Assembly (NCBI GenBank): GCA_964023205.1
Contig: OZ026842.1
Span: 34,115,501 to 34,179,500, forward strand
Reading direction: 5' to 3'
DNA: 64,000 nt
DNA from: Lutraria lutraria
Lineage: Eukaryota > Mollusca > Bivalvia > Venerida > Mactridae
This document shows positions 11,501 to 25,700 of this stretch, piece after piece (position 1 is the stretch's first letter; every line of letters starts with the position of its first letter). A model generated the notes under the pieces. The model ran no database searches, was not told the origin of the DNA, and saw only the letters and a list, made by a program, of their open reading frames with translations. Position numbers and translations under genes: made by a program.

Positions 11501-14500
11501 GTGGTAATGGAAATCCATGCTATAATGTGATCAACACGTACTTCTGATGTAATTCTCAAGAATAATTAATTATTTGTAATTTCCGTAGAGTTCAAACTAG
11601 AATTAATACAGTGTAGGCCAGTACAGTTCACATGGATTGATAACATCTAACTACTCTAGGTCTGTTTCTGTTATAGATTCTCTGTGGATAAAGCCTTAAA
11701 ACAGTAGTAAATGTCAGTCGTCTTACAAGCTTAACATTTTGTCACATTTGAAACCAGTTTACCGTGCACATGTAACAGTGACTGGAAGGTCTAACTTCCA
11801 GCGGCAGCTGCGCTATGAAAATATTAATGCAAGTAATGACACAAATGCACTTAAAACATCTTTTTAGACAGATATGGCATTTGCTTAATTGAATATTAAA
11901 ATGACTGTTCATTGTTGTATATTCGTGCCATTTTATCATATTTCTATTAAAACTGACGAAAATCTACAGCGTTCTACGTATAAAAATTGCGGAAAGTTGA
12001 AATTGCAAATGGAAGCACTTGCTCGTTGCACGGTGTCTTTGCATGACAAATATGATTATTTGTAAATTATATGCATTGCATTTGGCAATTGTGAATCAGT
12101 GTTTTAATTAATTATTTATTATTCTTTAAAGTCCACCAATTAGTCTTTTCAGAGGCGGATCGTAATATTTAAGAAAGTATACGTAGGTAGCGGGGAACCA
12201 TATATATTTCGTTTCTATCTGTTATTAGATACAAAATGTACATGTATATAGGATTCACGAAGCCAGGTAAAATACCTGTGAAACAATTGGACCGGTTTAT
12301 TGCGAATATTATTTATATGAAATAGTAATATCTTAAATACTTGTTAAAATTGCCACCTATCTCTGATAGAAAAATGTTACTGGAAATTAAAAGGCACAAC
12401 TTGGTGCGTTCCGGTCAAATTTTCAATAGAAAAAAGCATCAGACATTATGTTTAAATTTTGACGGCACACCTCTGTTCCAATTTGTAATACACTGATGTA
12501 CATTGTATTTTAAATTTCTTCCACGAAAACATACATTTGTATAATAGAAGTAGAATAGCTTATGTTTTTGTATCATTAACGCCTACGGATGCGTGAACAA
12601 TGTACAGCAAAATCTAAAAACGGTTAACATTAAACTTTTCGTTTTTTCGGGGAGGTCTCCAAAAACGCATCATTTAAACTATTTACAGAATTATTCGACG
12701 TAAGGCGTGTTTGATATACAACAATACATAAAAAATCAAGTGAAGTTTTTAAAACTAAATGGCATTTTACCATAATTATTCAATTACATACGTGTTTCAT
12801 CGAAATGCTTATAGTAAATGCCCGTCTACCCTATATTTTGTATTAGGCCCGAGGGACAACAGAGCCACTTTCTTACTTATTTATCTCTCGACACACCTTC
12901 AAGAGCCAAAATACCCCCACTGTCCTGTTTACCCTATTTTTTAATGACCATGTAACCAGAAACAAACATACTTGACACCTTGCTACCAAAACTTTCAATA
13001 TATTTCAATGACACCCCATACGTCATTTTGATGGCAAACTTTCACAATGTTCCAATAGTAACAACATGGGCTACATAGGTGTAGGGTTACAAACTTTGGT
13101 TATGTCATCTCCAGTCACTACTCTTTCAACATTAGGCATTCCTTGATGGAAAGAAGCCCGTAAAACAACAATAATGTCCATTATGTCCGAGGCATTTTCT
13201 TTACATAAACGCCGATATTAAGTTAACCTCTCAAGAGCAACAACCTCTCAACAATTACAACAACATAACTTTGCTACCCCCAATCTACTATGCTACGGCC
13301 ACATTGAACTTCAAATAGCATTTCCGATATTACGCCACACAACAACTTATCTAAGTCAACAGCACAGAGCAATGCCTGCATGATTTACTTACCTATCGAC
13401 TATTAACAAAAGAACAGGCGAATAGATTCAGTCAAACATGACAGGTTACGCGACGAATAGCAAGTCCAATGATTGACCAATCGAAATCATGACCGACATC
13501 ATTTTAGCCAGTCAAATGGCCAGGATTACCTAAACTAGTAATAGACACTACACAATATACCCGCAAACAACTAGAACAAACTCGTACCCATGACTAAAAT
13601 TCGTCTAGAATAACAGACAGAGTCATTGACAGACTAGCGTCTGCTTACAGTCACTAAATGCTTATAAAAAGGAAGTTAGTCATAAACTAATCATCACTAT
13701 AATTATGACCCTATGTTTTGCGTAAGGTCAAGTCTACAGACCCGTGACCAGAGAGGATTAGACTGATAAGGACAGTAATACAAGATATCAGACCTCCTGT
13801 GACATTTTTTGGGTGGGGTAATTTATATAAGAACATATTATATTGAGGCAATCCCTCTTAATGACATTTGTTTAAGCGCAATCGGGTGTTGTTTTGATAT
13901 TCAATGTTATATAGTGATCAGATGTTAATAAATGCCGTTCTTTAGTACAATTGACCAAACCGAACATTTTGATAAATGCCAACTGTGCTTATGAATATTG
14001 TGCCTAGGCTTTGGGTTTGTGGGTTTGCGAAAGGTCGGTTTTTTAGTGAAGTGGATTTTGTTCATGTGTTTTTTGCATGTGCTTTTTGCATGGAGTCCTT
14101 TTGTTATCTATATTTTAAAGCACTCACTAAATACATCTTTACATACCATGATAGCACACATGATCGTCGGTCTTGTTAACGACAGACTATCAACCAAACA
14201 GTCGATCGTTACAGGCCCGAGTATTACAAGTATTCAAATATTTCACTAGTGACATTCGTGGTTTACATTTACTGATTTGGATTTAACGCCATTTTCAACA
14301 TTATTTCAGTCATATCGTGGCGGGTAAATATCCTAACCAGCTTTCCTGTACTGACCACATTCTATCCGCAAGCCACTACCAATGCAATTCAGAAGTGGGG
14401 GATAATTAAAAATAGGATGTAGTATCTTCAGTCAACTCATGGTCAGCAGACCATCGTCCTAACCACAGAGCTAACCGGGCAGACAAATCGTGGTTTAGAG

Positions 14501-15452
14501 ACTGCACGGTTTCTGATTAGAAATCACAACCCCATGATCGCTGTCAGTTCGAAATCCAACCGGGGCCGAAATCCGTATGTGATGGTCGACAGTTCTACCC
14601 ATATTTACCCCTCCTAGTGAACAATTTTCAACACCCGATCTGTAACGTGTTCTGTAATACCACAAACACGCGATAAGTACTGGCTGGGAACGAAGACGCA
14701 ATGTGCATGCCAAGTGAGCGCCTTAAAATTATTTACTAGAATTAATTTTGTTTGGTTAATTTGTAAATAATTCACGATCAAACTGATATTTAAGTGCATA
14801 AATAGTTCTCTAGGAAGATTAAGAGACAAAGCCAAACAATAAAATAAACAAAAGTGCTTGAGGTAACTAACATCTACTTTGGGTTTTTTATTAGTCTGTA
14901 ACATTTTACGATCCCCCTTCCCAATTCAAATCTAACATAATAAGTTTGAATAAAATCCGAAGGAAATTTTCTTATTTCGGAATGTGAAAATCTGAAATAG
15001 AAATTGATTATCGGTTTAGGCAGCATGAATTTCCATATTTATGTTTTAATTTTGATGTCGCGTTATGTTGTATATACGATTTACATTGAATGTATATTAT
15101 GTTTGATTTTGTGGCATCCATTATTATTGGCATTGTTTGTAACACATTAATTTTGGTAATGTTTTCCATACTGTCGAATGATTTGGAAAACCAATCAACC
15201 TTCAACCATGAACACTGACTATTCCTGATACAGTATGTAGTTAGTAATAGATGGAATGAGAAATTATATCTTGGTGTGCAACAAAATGAAACTTCACTTG
15301 ATCAATTTGTTTGTCATAATCAGAACTGCTTTAATTGTATAAGATTTTACTCAGCTTTGTCGAGAAAGTCGAATACCTTCATAAACAACATTGGATACTT
15401 CAAACTGTCAATGTTAGAATGTTATTATGCTTATTTATTTCTGTCATTTCAG

Positions 15453-15627
15453 TTCTCGTGGAAATAATCAATTTTTAGACGGACAGACTGGTACATTGTC
15501 TGTAGTTCTAAATTCTCTAGATGGCCATGTGTTGAATTCAGATAAGGACACAGTCACAAATTTACTTCATATGATTTTGTCTATGCTACAAGAGGCACAG
15601 CGTGAGATTGAATCATTAGCTGTTTGA
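15453..15627 (+). CDS. Duplicated terminal exon of the TfR/GCPII-like gene (copy B)
   Basis: This is the tandem copy of 5350-5524 with about 250 bases of upstream intron, including the acceptor 'tctgtcatttcag'. The reading frame is intact to TGA at 15625-15627 and an AATAAA follows at 15646-15651. It differs from copy A at three bases: His to Arg in 'SSRGNN', one silent change in an Asp codon, and Ala to Ser in 'VLNSDKD'. No other receptor exon was duplicated, so it can only be used by splicing from exon g over copy A, as an alternative terminal exon, or else is an unused relic. The open frame and conserved acceptor permit use but do not prove it. Confidence 0.6.
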
Positions 15628-15645
15628 TTTTGTTTAACCAAAGAC

Positions 15646-15651
15646 AATAAA
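15646..15651 (+). terminator. Poly(A) signal AATAAA, copy B
   Basis: Same position relative to the duplicated terminal exon as the copy A signal. Confidence 0.4.
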
Positions 15652-18600
15652 TTATTCCATTAAGTGTTCAAAATTATATTTTGGATGGCTTGAAGATGTG
15701 TGAGGTTCTGATGAATGCCAGTAGACTGGGATATGAAGTTTGTTCATTTCAGGATGGACTGTTTCTGTATACTGTCAAATCCATGTTAGCAGCGACCTCC
15801 GAATAAAGGTCACCTTGTGAATAAAGGCCATTCTTTTAAAAAACATCTTTGATCATGTAGAACAAAATAACCTGCGAATAAGGCCTCATGTCAAGAAAGG
15901 CCAAAATTTGTCTTTTCCAAGGATGGCCTTTATTCACAGGTTTGACTGCATAGGTTTATCATGATACTGTCCTCATGCAGTACATGTATGTTATAGCATT
16001 GGTCTTAATTGGCCATAAATCATACTCTCAGGCATATTCAAGTTATTTTATGTCTGATTAAATGAGAGAAAAGCGTTCATCCAATGTGAATGAATCTGTG
16101 ATGTGGAAAGACAAAGTGAATTAATCTGTGTTTCATGAATGATTTAGTTGCGATGATGATCATGTTCCTAAGACATTTCCACTAAGTATACATTCATTAC
16201 AATTATGCTGTGAAATTTGCTGCCAATTAATACCATAAGCATTTCCATCTTTGCCATTTATTGTATTTACAGATTTGAATTTTAATGCTTAATAATTTTG
16301 GTATCATTAAAAATGTTGTATTTATTGAAGTTGCACTCCTGTTATAAACATCTAAGACATCTAATATATAATTTACAATGTGTAGTTAACCAGATGTATG
16401 CCTAGGGTCTTCATGCACAGGCAAAGCAGGAGCATTTGTCAAATGACTTTGGCAGCTGGGTGAAAAAAGAAAAAAAACTAAATAATACACAGTTGCGTCT
16501 ACTGGCGCCATGTCATAGGACCGCCATATTACTTATCACTTCATTATTACTTCGGTGACATTTGTTGACAATTTTATGTTTGGAATTTGTTATCAGTTTT
16601 ATAAACAGCAATCAATGCTATGGTAGTTTGAAGCAAAATCATGTGCTGCTGTTCATATTCTAGTCATCTGAATGCAACCCCAGGACATTTAACCCCTAGA
16701 AATGGTACTTAGGGCATCCATGTATGATCATTTTTTCATTGAGGAGGGAGGGATGTCTGTGGGGAAAATATCAGATTATCCTGATCCTATATTTTGTGTA
16801 TTAATGAATTACCTCAAATTCCTGAAAGTCCTTTTTTTATTGGGATTAAAATAAAAAGTAAACTGAATGTGTACCCAGGGTATTAATTCAGTTTATGTAT
16901 AAAACACACTCTGATAGTATTCTGATGTACAGAAAGTACTTAGGGCATTAGCCACTTTATAGAATGACTTTGATCATGGAAATGGATAAGAAAAACACTT
17001 TAGTCTCACCTTTCCCCAAAGACTTTCTTCTTAACACACCCAAAACAGTGTTTTATCATCCATTTTTTGCATGTTTTTATAAAATGTAGTTGAACCTGTA
17101 TTGGTGACCACCTCCAAATAAAGGTCATTCTTTTAAAAATGTTTTTGTTATAAATAATACTATGACTGGTTGCAATTTTTTTATTTTCTGTTATAATCTT
17201 TAAGGTCAGCACAAAAGGTAGGGCCGTTCAGGTAGCTGGAAACACAATTAGTTTGATTTGGCCTTGGCAATAAACATTTTCCTTGTTTTTATTTTTGTGA
17301 TTATTATTCTTGTTATAAAATCTCATGATTTCTCTAATTGTATTGGTTCTGTTATATTTATATTGAATGTGGTTATTTCCTTATTTGATTTTTTGTGTAC
17401 TATTTTCCATGATTGTTCGCAATAATTTCCCATATCATCGGTGTGACGCAGCTATTTGTCTGCGGCAGTATTCAATTGTTAATTATCGTTTTTCTCTGTT
17501 GTTTCTTCCTTGGTTGATTTTCGTGCTAAAGTGTTATGATTTTGACTTAAATAGATTTTAGCTTCTGAATGCTTTTGAACAGTTATTAGAATTAGCTGCT
17601 TACAGTCTGGTTTACAGTAATCAATTTCTCAGATTGTATTTTATTATCAATAATGCAAAGCCTAGAGGTTTCCAACTGTTTTTTGTCCTAAATAATACAA
17701 TTAATGTTCGTTCAAAGATAAAATGATCTTTTGGATTATATTATATACGGTAAAAACCATCGTCTGAGACTGGTTTGTCAGGTGCTCTAAAGTACATAAG
17801 ATTTTGTCTGTTTAAAGAAATTGAAGATATTAGGTCTTGTAGTCTGACTCTGGTTTGGATCAGTCAAACAATAATGCATCTGTTTCCTTATATTTTAGAT
17901 CAAAATGTAATTATGACCCTTTTTGTTTAACCAAATCATGAAGGTATTGTATTTATTATTATTGTACAACCTCTCAAGAGGGGGCAACAACCTTCCTTCA
18001 ACAACAGTATGATTTTTTTCGCACTTCATGATTTAACTCTTATTTTAACCTCTCTAGAACAACAACCTCTCAACAACAACATAATCTTACTTCTCCCTAA
18101 GGGTGTTTCTTTAAGAGAGGTTGCCCTGTACATCCTTATATTTTGGATTGGATGTTCATTTCTGGTTGAGAAGTATTCTCTCTGACTAGAACTCACTAAA
18201 TTAATGGAATGGATAATTTTTGTTACATAATTACCATTTAGTCTAGAAAACCTCCTTATTGCATTAGAGCTTCTCATTACTAAAGCTTGGTTTAATAGGG
18301 GATAAACAAACGCATAAATAAATATCTTGTTCCATGGTATTTCAGTTGTATATAGTGGTCAGTTCACCTAACCTAGCTGAGTTGAGTATTAAGAATATAT
18401 ATTGTTTCTAATTTTGGATCCAGGACCTCACAGAAATTAAAGGCACTTATAGAATAAGGTATAACAACAGACTGAAGAAATGTCGAGCAGTTGCCCCCCC
18501 CCACCACTTCCCAATAATCTTGCATCATGTGGAAGTTCCTTGACAAATACAAAAGTGAACATTATCTCATTCTGAGTAACATATCTGTAAGCTTTTCACA

Positions 18601-21577
18601 CAAACCTTTTATCAGAGGCCTACTTTGTTAATAAAATTGTCAATTTTTGATAAGTAATTCAAAAACGTGTATGTGACCACATCTTTTTTGGTTTCAATAT
18701 GATACCCAAATGCATGTTTTTGTTTTTCTTAATGTGTGTATTTTGTTGTCATAAACTTTCACGATCATGTTCAACTTTAGCAGTTTGCTTCCATTTAAGC
18801 CTTCTTTGTGACTTTTTTGTCAAGAAATTCTGATAATCAAAGAATTTCTGTGGCTTTTCCTTTGAATTAAAACATCTTTTGTCTACAGTGTATTGCATGA
18901 AAGAAATTGTTTCGCTTAGTCATAATACTTCAAACATATATGGCTTTAGTTTTTGTTTGACAAGTATCTTGTGCTGAGATGTTGACAGAGATATATATTA
19001 GGGATAAAGGTAGTATGATGAAGGTTCATATCTGGCAGAACTTGGAATTTTCATGTTTCTTAACCAGTAACCAGACTCTTGGATTAAATCTAACTACAGT
19101 GTAAGCTCCATGTACGGTCACCTCTGAACAACAGTCACCCATTTGTTACAGTTAGAATACTAGCATCACAAATTGACATTTTACTCTATTTTCACTCTCT
19201 CAACTACAGCCACCTCCTCACAACAGCCATATTTTGTCATTCACATTGGTGGCTGTTGTAGGGAGGTTGCACATTAGAAATAATTCCTGGTCAAATGTAA
19301 TCAAATTTTTACACAATCTCTTTCAGACTCAACCTCAAAAGTTAAATGACAGATGTTAAAATAGATTAATATTCGTACAATTTGGTGCAGTTGCATTTTT
19401 TCTAGTTTCATTACTTTCTTTTTTGTTTACATGTATTTTCTTTCTTCTATATTTTGAACATAGCATTAATAGATTTAATGCACATTAAATTATCATTTGT
19501 TCTGATTCCATTTGTACATTTTTTGTTCAATATGTTTGTGTTAATTTTCTTTTTTTAGTTTGAATTAATATTTGTATAGAATGAATATCATTGTTTGTGT
19601 ATATTCAATGACTTAAAAATGACTGGATCATTTATGTGCAATTCTTTGTATTAATCTTTTGTATTTCGATATGTTTTGTGTTTAATTTTCACAGAATTAA
19701 AATGTCTGACAAAGAATTAAAAAAAATTGCGGTTCTTATTTTTGTTAATTATCCAAGTAATTAACTGAAGTTAATCTATTGTGAAGTTAATTGGGAAGTA
19801 CATTCATGCACATAAAATTGACACAACTGTAATGAACATGATTACAATGCTGTCGCAAAGATTGATAAGTCAAGAAAAAATAATGAGTTGTGTTTCCAGT
19901 TATTTAACAAAAATAATTGGATGGGTAGGTATAGGTCCAAAATTTTTCTAAATTTGGGTTCAAAGTTCATACATATCTTTCATGATTTTGCCGCACAATG
20001 TTACTTAGGATTTATCTGTAAGAATTATAGGGTTGGCTGAAAAAAGGTCGGTCAATAACCAGAAACTTTATTTTTAGTTCGTCTGTTTTGAAGAAAAAAG
20101 TTGAGCTATTGTGATCACCGTGTCATTTGCGTCAGCATAGGTGCAAAAACTTTAATGTAGCCCATACCTGACAGAAACTATAAGAGGTAGCAACATGAAA
20201 CTTTGTATGTGTAAAGATCTGACTGAGGCGGTCAACAGATGAGCGTTGGCACCGCTTGCGGCACTCTTGTTTTATATAATCTGTCCACTGAACAAGCCTG
20301 CATTTAAAATTTTGTCTAAGGTTACATCTCATTAAAATAGGGTAGGTGGGTAATTTTTTATTTTAATTTTGAACATGCGGAGGGGTAAAAAACTTTCTCT
20401 AGCCTAATTAAAAGTCTAGGGTAGTGGGGAATAATAATGAGAACAAACTACTGCATTACACTAATTGTGTACAAACATTATTTTGTTACCCAGGGAAGGA
20501 GGAGTCTGGCTTGTTTACACGCACTTAATACAAAAACATTCCCAGACATTACGTATTTCATAAATAGATGTAAAACATAATTATGTTTAATTCAACATTA
20601 ACGCGCGTAAAGACAAAATGTGGAATGTGAAAATGTCCCCAATCAGTTTATGAGACATTTGGTGAATGGAAACTATTTTTTTCCTATAATACAATCCCCA
20701 GCTATGTCTACATAAAGCCTGTGCGTCTGCATATACCAAGCCTGGCAGCACTAAATGCCAATCCAAACTGAGGTAATCAAACAGAAACCAATGGACGCTG
20801 CAGTCGTTCTTCATAAATAGTATTAGTATTTAGTGACATACAAGTTGACGTGAGTTAAACGAATTCTTTACCAGTACTTATTTCCATGTTCTCCGAAAGT
20901 TATTCTCAACATAAATGGTCAGCAACAAAGGATGATTGGTCATCGTCATGTTTTCACAAAAAAGTCCTTGATAAAGTTTTTCTGATTCGAGATGGACACC
21001 TTACAGTATCGGAAAAGTGTATGCCAGGCGTCCGCCAGTCATCAACGGCTATCGAAAAGCGCGTTGAGAGGTTAATAATGAGCGACGTCTTTTGTGGCTG
21101 TAGATACCGATTTTGGATCGACATTTTCTGGTGCAGCCCTGAAATGTAATAAAGACTGTGTCTCTGATTTTCACTTGATCTCATATTGGTCCTTCTTCGT
21201 TTTCGTCGAAGATGGCTTTCTCGCCATTCTTCAGACCTTGTAACAGAAGTTGCTTGTAGCAGGCTCGTTATTGGCTGTGACTACCAATGACCCTATGTCT
21301 ATGGAGCAGGTTCATATCCCGCTTGCAAATGCATATCGATGCTCCAAATGATTGTCACGAATTCTCCGTAAAGGAGCTCTTTGGGAATGCACCCATGCCG
21401 TACCGTAAAAGTTTCCAAGCAAAATATCTAATGGATAGTCGGGGTGTGATTCTTCCTCTTTTCAGCAGATTTCCTCCTTTTAGTTATGAAACAAAACGGT
21501 CCAGATTCAGTCTACCTACTCAAAAATTATGTTTTTGCAAGAGTAAGGGGGGGGGGGGGGGTATGGTATTTTAGCTT

Positions 21578-22735
21578 TTTAGCTCACATGTCACAAAGTG
21601 AAAAAAGTGAGCTATTAGGATCACTCTCCGTCCGGCGTCGTGCATCGTGCGTCAAACTTTATGTTGTGACCACACTAGGGGCCACATTTTTAGCCCAATT
21701 TTAGCAAAACTGGGTCAGAATGTTAATATCAACAAAATCTCGGACGAGTTCGATATTGGGCAATTTGGGGTCAAAAACTAGGTCACCAGGGCCAAATAAG
21801 GGAAAACCTTGTGAACACTTTAGAAATCACTGTTTTGACTGCATCTTCATGAAACTTTGTCAGAATGTTTATTTTAATAATATGTAGGTCAAGTTTGATA
21901 ATGGGTCATTTCTGTAGCAAAATTAGGTCACTAGGGCAAATTGCTGGAAAACCTTGTGAACACTCTAGAAGTCACTGTTTTGATTGGATGATCATGAAAC
22001 CTTGTCAGAATGTTTGTCTTCATAATATCTTGGACGAGTTCGAACATGGGTCATCTTGGGTCAAAAACTAGGTCGCTAGGTCAAATCTTATGAAAAACCA
22101 TGTTAACACTGTAGATTTCACAGTTATTATTGGATCTTCACCAAACTTTGTCAAATCGTTTGTTTTAATGATATAACGGTCAAGTATAAATATGGGTCAT
22201 CTGGGGTCAATAACTAGGTCACCAGGTCAAATCTTAGGAAAACTTTGTTAACACTGTAGATGTCACAGTTTTAATTGGATCTTCACCAAACCTTGTCAAA
22301 ATGTTTGCCTCAATGATATGTGGGTCAAGGATGAACATGGGTCAGCCGGGTTCAAAAACTGGGTCACAAGGTCAAATCTTAGGTAAAAATCTTGTAAAAG
22401 ATCTAAATGTCATGGTTTTTATTGGATCTTGGCCAAACCTTGTCAGATTGTTTGTCTTAATGATATTAAGGACAAGTTCAAATATGGGTCACCTAGGGTC
22501 AAAAACCAGGTCACAAGGTCAAATCTTAGGAAAACCTTATTAACACTGTAAATGTCAAATTTTGATCGTATCTTCACCAAACCTAGTCAGACTGTTTGTC
22601 TTAATGATATGTAAGACAAATTCGAACATAGGTTATCTGGGGTCAAAAACTAGGTCACCGGTTCAAAACAATGTTTTAATGAGTGAACAGTGATTGTCAT
22701 GTGAGCGATATAGGGCCATCTTGGCCCTCTTGTTT
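21578..22735 (+). mobile_element. Copy B-specific insertion: ~145-bp tandem-monomer element
   Basis: This ~1.16-kb block interrupts a T-run that is continuous in copy A ('ttttagctttttttgttc', about 10824). It starts 'agctcacatgtcacaaagtg' and ends near 'gtcatgtgagcgatatagg', which gives a short inverted terminal match (gctcacatg / catgtgagc). Inside, the phrase 'ggtcaaaaactaggtcac' or a close variant recurs at about 21771, 21918, 22058, 22205, 22350, 22498 and 22641, a period of about 145 bp. I recognise this type of element as very common in bivalve genomes (knowledge, not checked here). The two open frames inside are by-products. Confidence 0.85.
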
Positions 22736-25700
22736 GTTCTTGGAGTAATCACACCCCTGATTTATTAGCCTTCGATAACGCAATTTAGTGTACATGGTGG
22801 GTACAACTACTCTTCAGATAGCAACGTTGTTGGTCACACTGTCTTGCCACGAGATACCCAGTCTTCTCAAGTGAATCACACTGAGTTTCCTTTCATGTGT
22901 GCCATTGTGCGGGGTATGTGGTCCATGATTCTGATTCGCTGCTGTATAGCAGAGTGCTGAGAATGCTGGGCTTATACAACTTAATATTTACGGGGAATGG
23001 TTAATTAAGATGATCGTTCTGCAAGACTGTTTGGGTGAGTTTGGTAAGAGCTGTGGATGCCATGCCTAGGCGTTAGTTGAACTGTTCATCCAATGACAGA
23101 TTGTCCGTGGTGGTGGTTTCTAGGTTCATGAACTGATCATAATGAACAAAATCAATCTGTGTTCCCTGGAATGTTATGATGCATTGACAATTTTAGTGCT
23201 ATTCAATCAAACGTGTGTCTAAAAAAAGATTATTGTATACCACGATTCTGGTGAGAAAGGCTTTCAGAACATCTCTATCAATTCGATACAGTAATTGATA
23301 TTAACACGATCATTATTCATTTCCTTAATAAAGGCTATGTGGTAATGGAAATCCATGTTATAATGTGATCAACACGTACTTCTGATGTAATTCTCAAGAA
23401 TAATTAATTATTTGTAATTTCCGTAGAGTTCAAACTAGAATTAATACAAGTGTAGGCCAGTACAGTTGACATGGATTGATAACATCTAACTACTCTAGGT
23501 CTGTTTCTGTTATAGATTCTCTGTGGATAAAGCCTTAAAACAGTAGTAAATGTCAGTCGTCTTACAAGCTTAACATTTTGTCACATTTGAAACCAGTTTA
23601 CCGTGCACATGTAACAGTGACTGGAAGGTCTAACTTCCAGCGGCAGCTGCGCTATGAAAATATTAATGCAAGTAATGACACAAATGCAGTTAAAACATCT
23701 TTTTAGACAGATATGGCATTTGCTTAATTGAATATTAAAATGACTGTTCATTGTTGTATATTCTGTCGTGCCATTTTATCATATTTCTATTAAAACTGAC
23801 GAAAACCTACAGCGTTCTACGTATAAAAAATGCGGAAAGTTGAAAATTGCAAATGGAAGCACTTGCTCGTTGCACGGTGTCTTTGCATGACAAATATGAT
23901 TATTTGTAAATTGTATGCATTGTATTTGGCAATTGTGAATCAGTGTTTTAATTAATTATTTATTATTCTATAAAGTCCACCAATTAGTCTTTTCAGAGGC
24001 GGATCGTAATATTTAAGAAAGTAGGTAGCGGGGAACCATATATATTTCGTTTCTATCTGTTATTAGATACAAATGTACATGTATATGGGATTCACGAAGC
24101 CAGGTAAAATACCTGTGAAACAATTGGACCGGTTTATTGCCAATATTATTTATATAAAATACTAATATCTTAAATACTTGTTAAAATTGTCACCTATCTA
24201 TATTACTGGAAATTAAAAGGCACAACTTGGTGCGTTCCGGTCAAATTTTCAATAGAGAAAAGCATCAGATAGCATTTTGTTTAAATTTTGACGGCACACC
24301 TCTGTTCCAGTTTGTAATACACTGATGTATTTTAAATTTCTTCCACGAAAACATGCATTTGTATAATACAAGTAGAATAATTCATGTTTTTGTATCATTA
24401 ACGCCTACGGATGCGTGAACAATGTACAGCAAAATCTAAAAACGGTTAACATTTAACTTTTCGTTTTATCGCGGAGGTCCCCAAAGACGCATCATTTAAA
24501 CTATTTACAGAATTATACGACGTAAGGCGTGTTTGATATACAACAATACATAAAAAGTCAAGTGAAGTTTTTAAAACTAAATGGCATTTTACCATAATTA
24601 TTCAATTACATACGTGTTTCATCGAAATGCTTATAGTAAATGCCCGTCTACCCTATATTTTGTATTAGGCCCGAGGGAATAGAGCCACTTTCTTACTTAT
24701 TTATCTCTCGACACACCTTCAAGAGCCAAAATACCCCCACTGTCCTGTTTACCCTATTTTTTAATGACCATGTAACCAGAAACAAAAATACTTGACACCT
24801 TGCTACCAAAACTTTCAATATATTTCAATGACACCTCCCATACGTCAGTTTGATGGCAAACTTTCACAATGATCCAATAGTAACTAATTGGGCTACATAT
24901 GTGTAGGGTTACAAACTTTGGTTATGTCATCTCCAGTCACTACTTTTTCAACATTAGGCATTCCTTGATGGAAAGTAGCCCGTAAAACAACAATAATGTC
25001 CATTATGTCTGAGGCATTTTCTTTACACAAACGCCGATATACTTATTAAGTTAACCTCTCAAGAGCAACAACCTCTCAACAATAACAACAACATAATTTT
25101 GCTACTCCCAATCTGCTATGCTACGGCCACATTGAACTTCAAATAGCATGTCCGATATTACGCCACACTACAACTTATCTAAGTCAACAGCACAGAGCAA
25201 TGCCTGTATGATTTACTTACCTATCGACTATTAACAAAAGAACAGGCGAATAGATTCAGTCAAACATGACAGGTTACGCGACGAATAGCCAGTCAAATGA
25301 TTGACCAATCAAAATCATGACCGACATCACTTTAGCCAGTCAAATGGCCAGGATTACCTAAACTAGTAATAGACACTATACAATATACCCGCAAACAACT
25401 AGAACAAACTCGTACCCATGACTAAAATTCGTCTAGAATAACAGACAGAGTCATTGACAGACTAGCGTCTGCTTACAGTCACTATATGCTTATAAAAAGG
25501 AAGTTAGTCATAAACTAATCATCACTGTAATTATGACCCTATGTTTTGCGTAAGGTCAAGTCTACAGACCCGTGACCAGAGAGGATTAGACTGATAAGGA
25601 CAGTAATACAAGATATCAGACCTCCTGTGACATTTTTTGGGTGGGGTAATTTATATAAGAACATATTATATTGAGGCAATCCCTCTTAATGACATTTGTT

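Larger units (their letters stand above)
5099..15204. repeat. Direct tandem duplication, copy A (~10.1 kb)
   Basis: The sequence from 'tcaaccatgaacactgact' onward reappears at 15202 and stays collinear for more than 10 kb. The right end of copy A ('aaccttca' at 15197-15204) meets the left end of copy B directly. The bases 'tca' are shared by both ends, so the junction has about 3 bp of microhomology. Apart from the terminal exon of the receptor gene (5350-5524), no convincing coding sequence was found from 5525 to 15204. It holds 'acctctc..aacaac' inverted-repeat debris (about 7868-8035, 13224-13270), a G-tract at about 10799-10813 and AT-rich DNA. Relative to copy B it has a local extra ~70 bp at about 10987-11060. 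Confidence 0.95.

Noticed and set aside
14440..14640. tRNA-like segment (reverse strand 'ggttagctctgtggttagg'), also at 26240-26420
   Set aside because: Only the first half of a tRNA-like fold can be seen and no proper T-arm follows; at most an old SINE head, and present in both duplicate copies.
21287..21704. Overlapping open frames in copy B
   Set aside because: They cross the G tract and the boundary of the inserted repeat; no motif.
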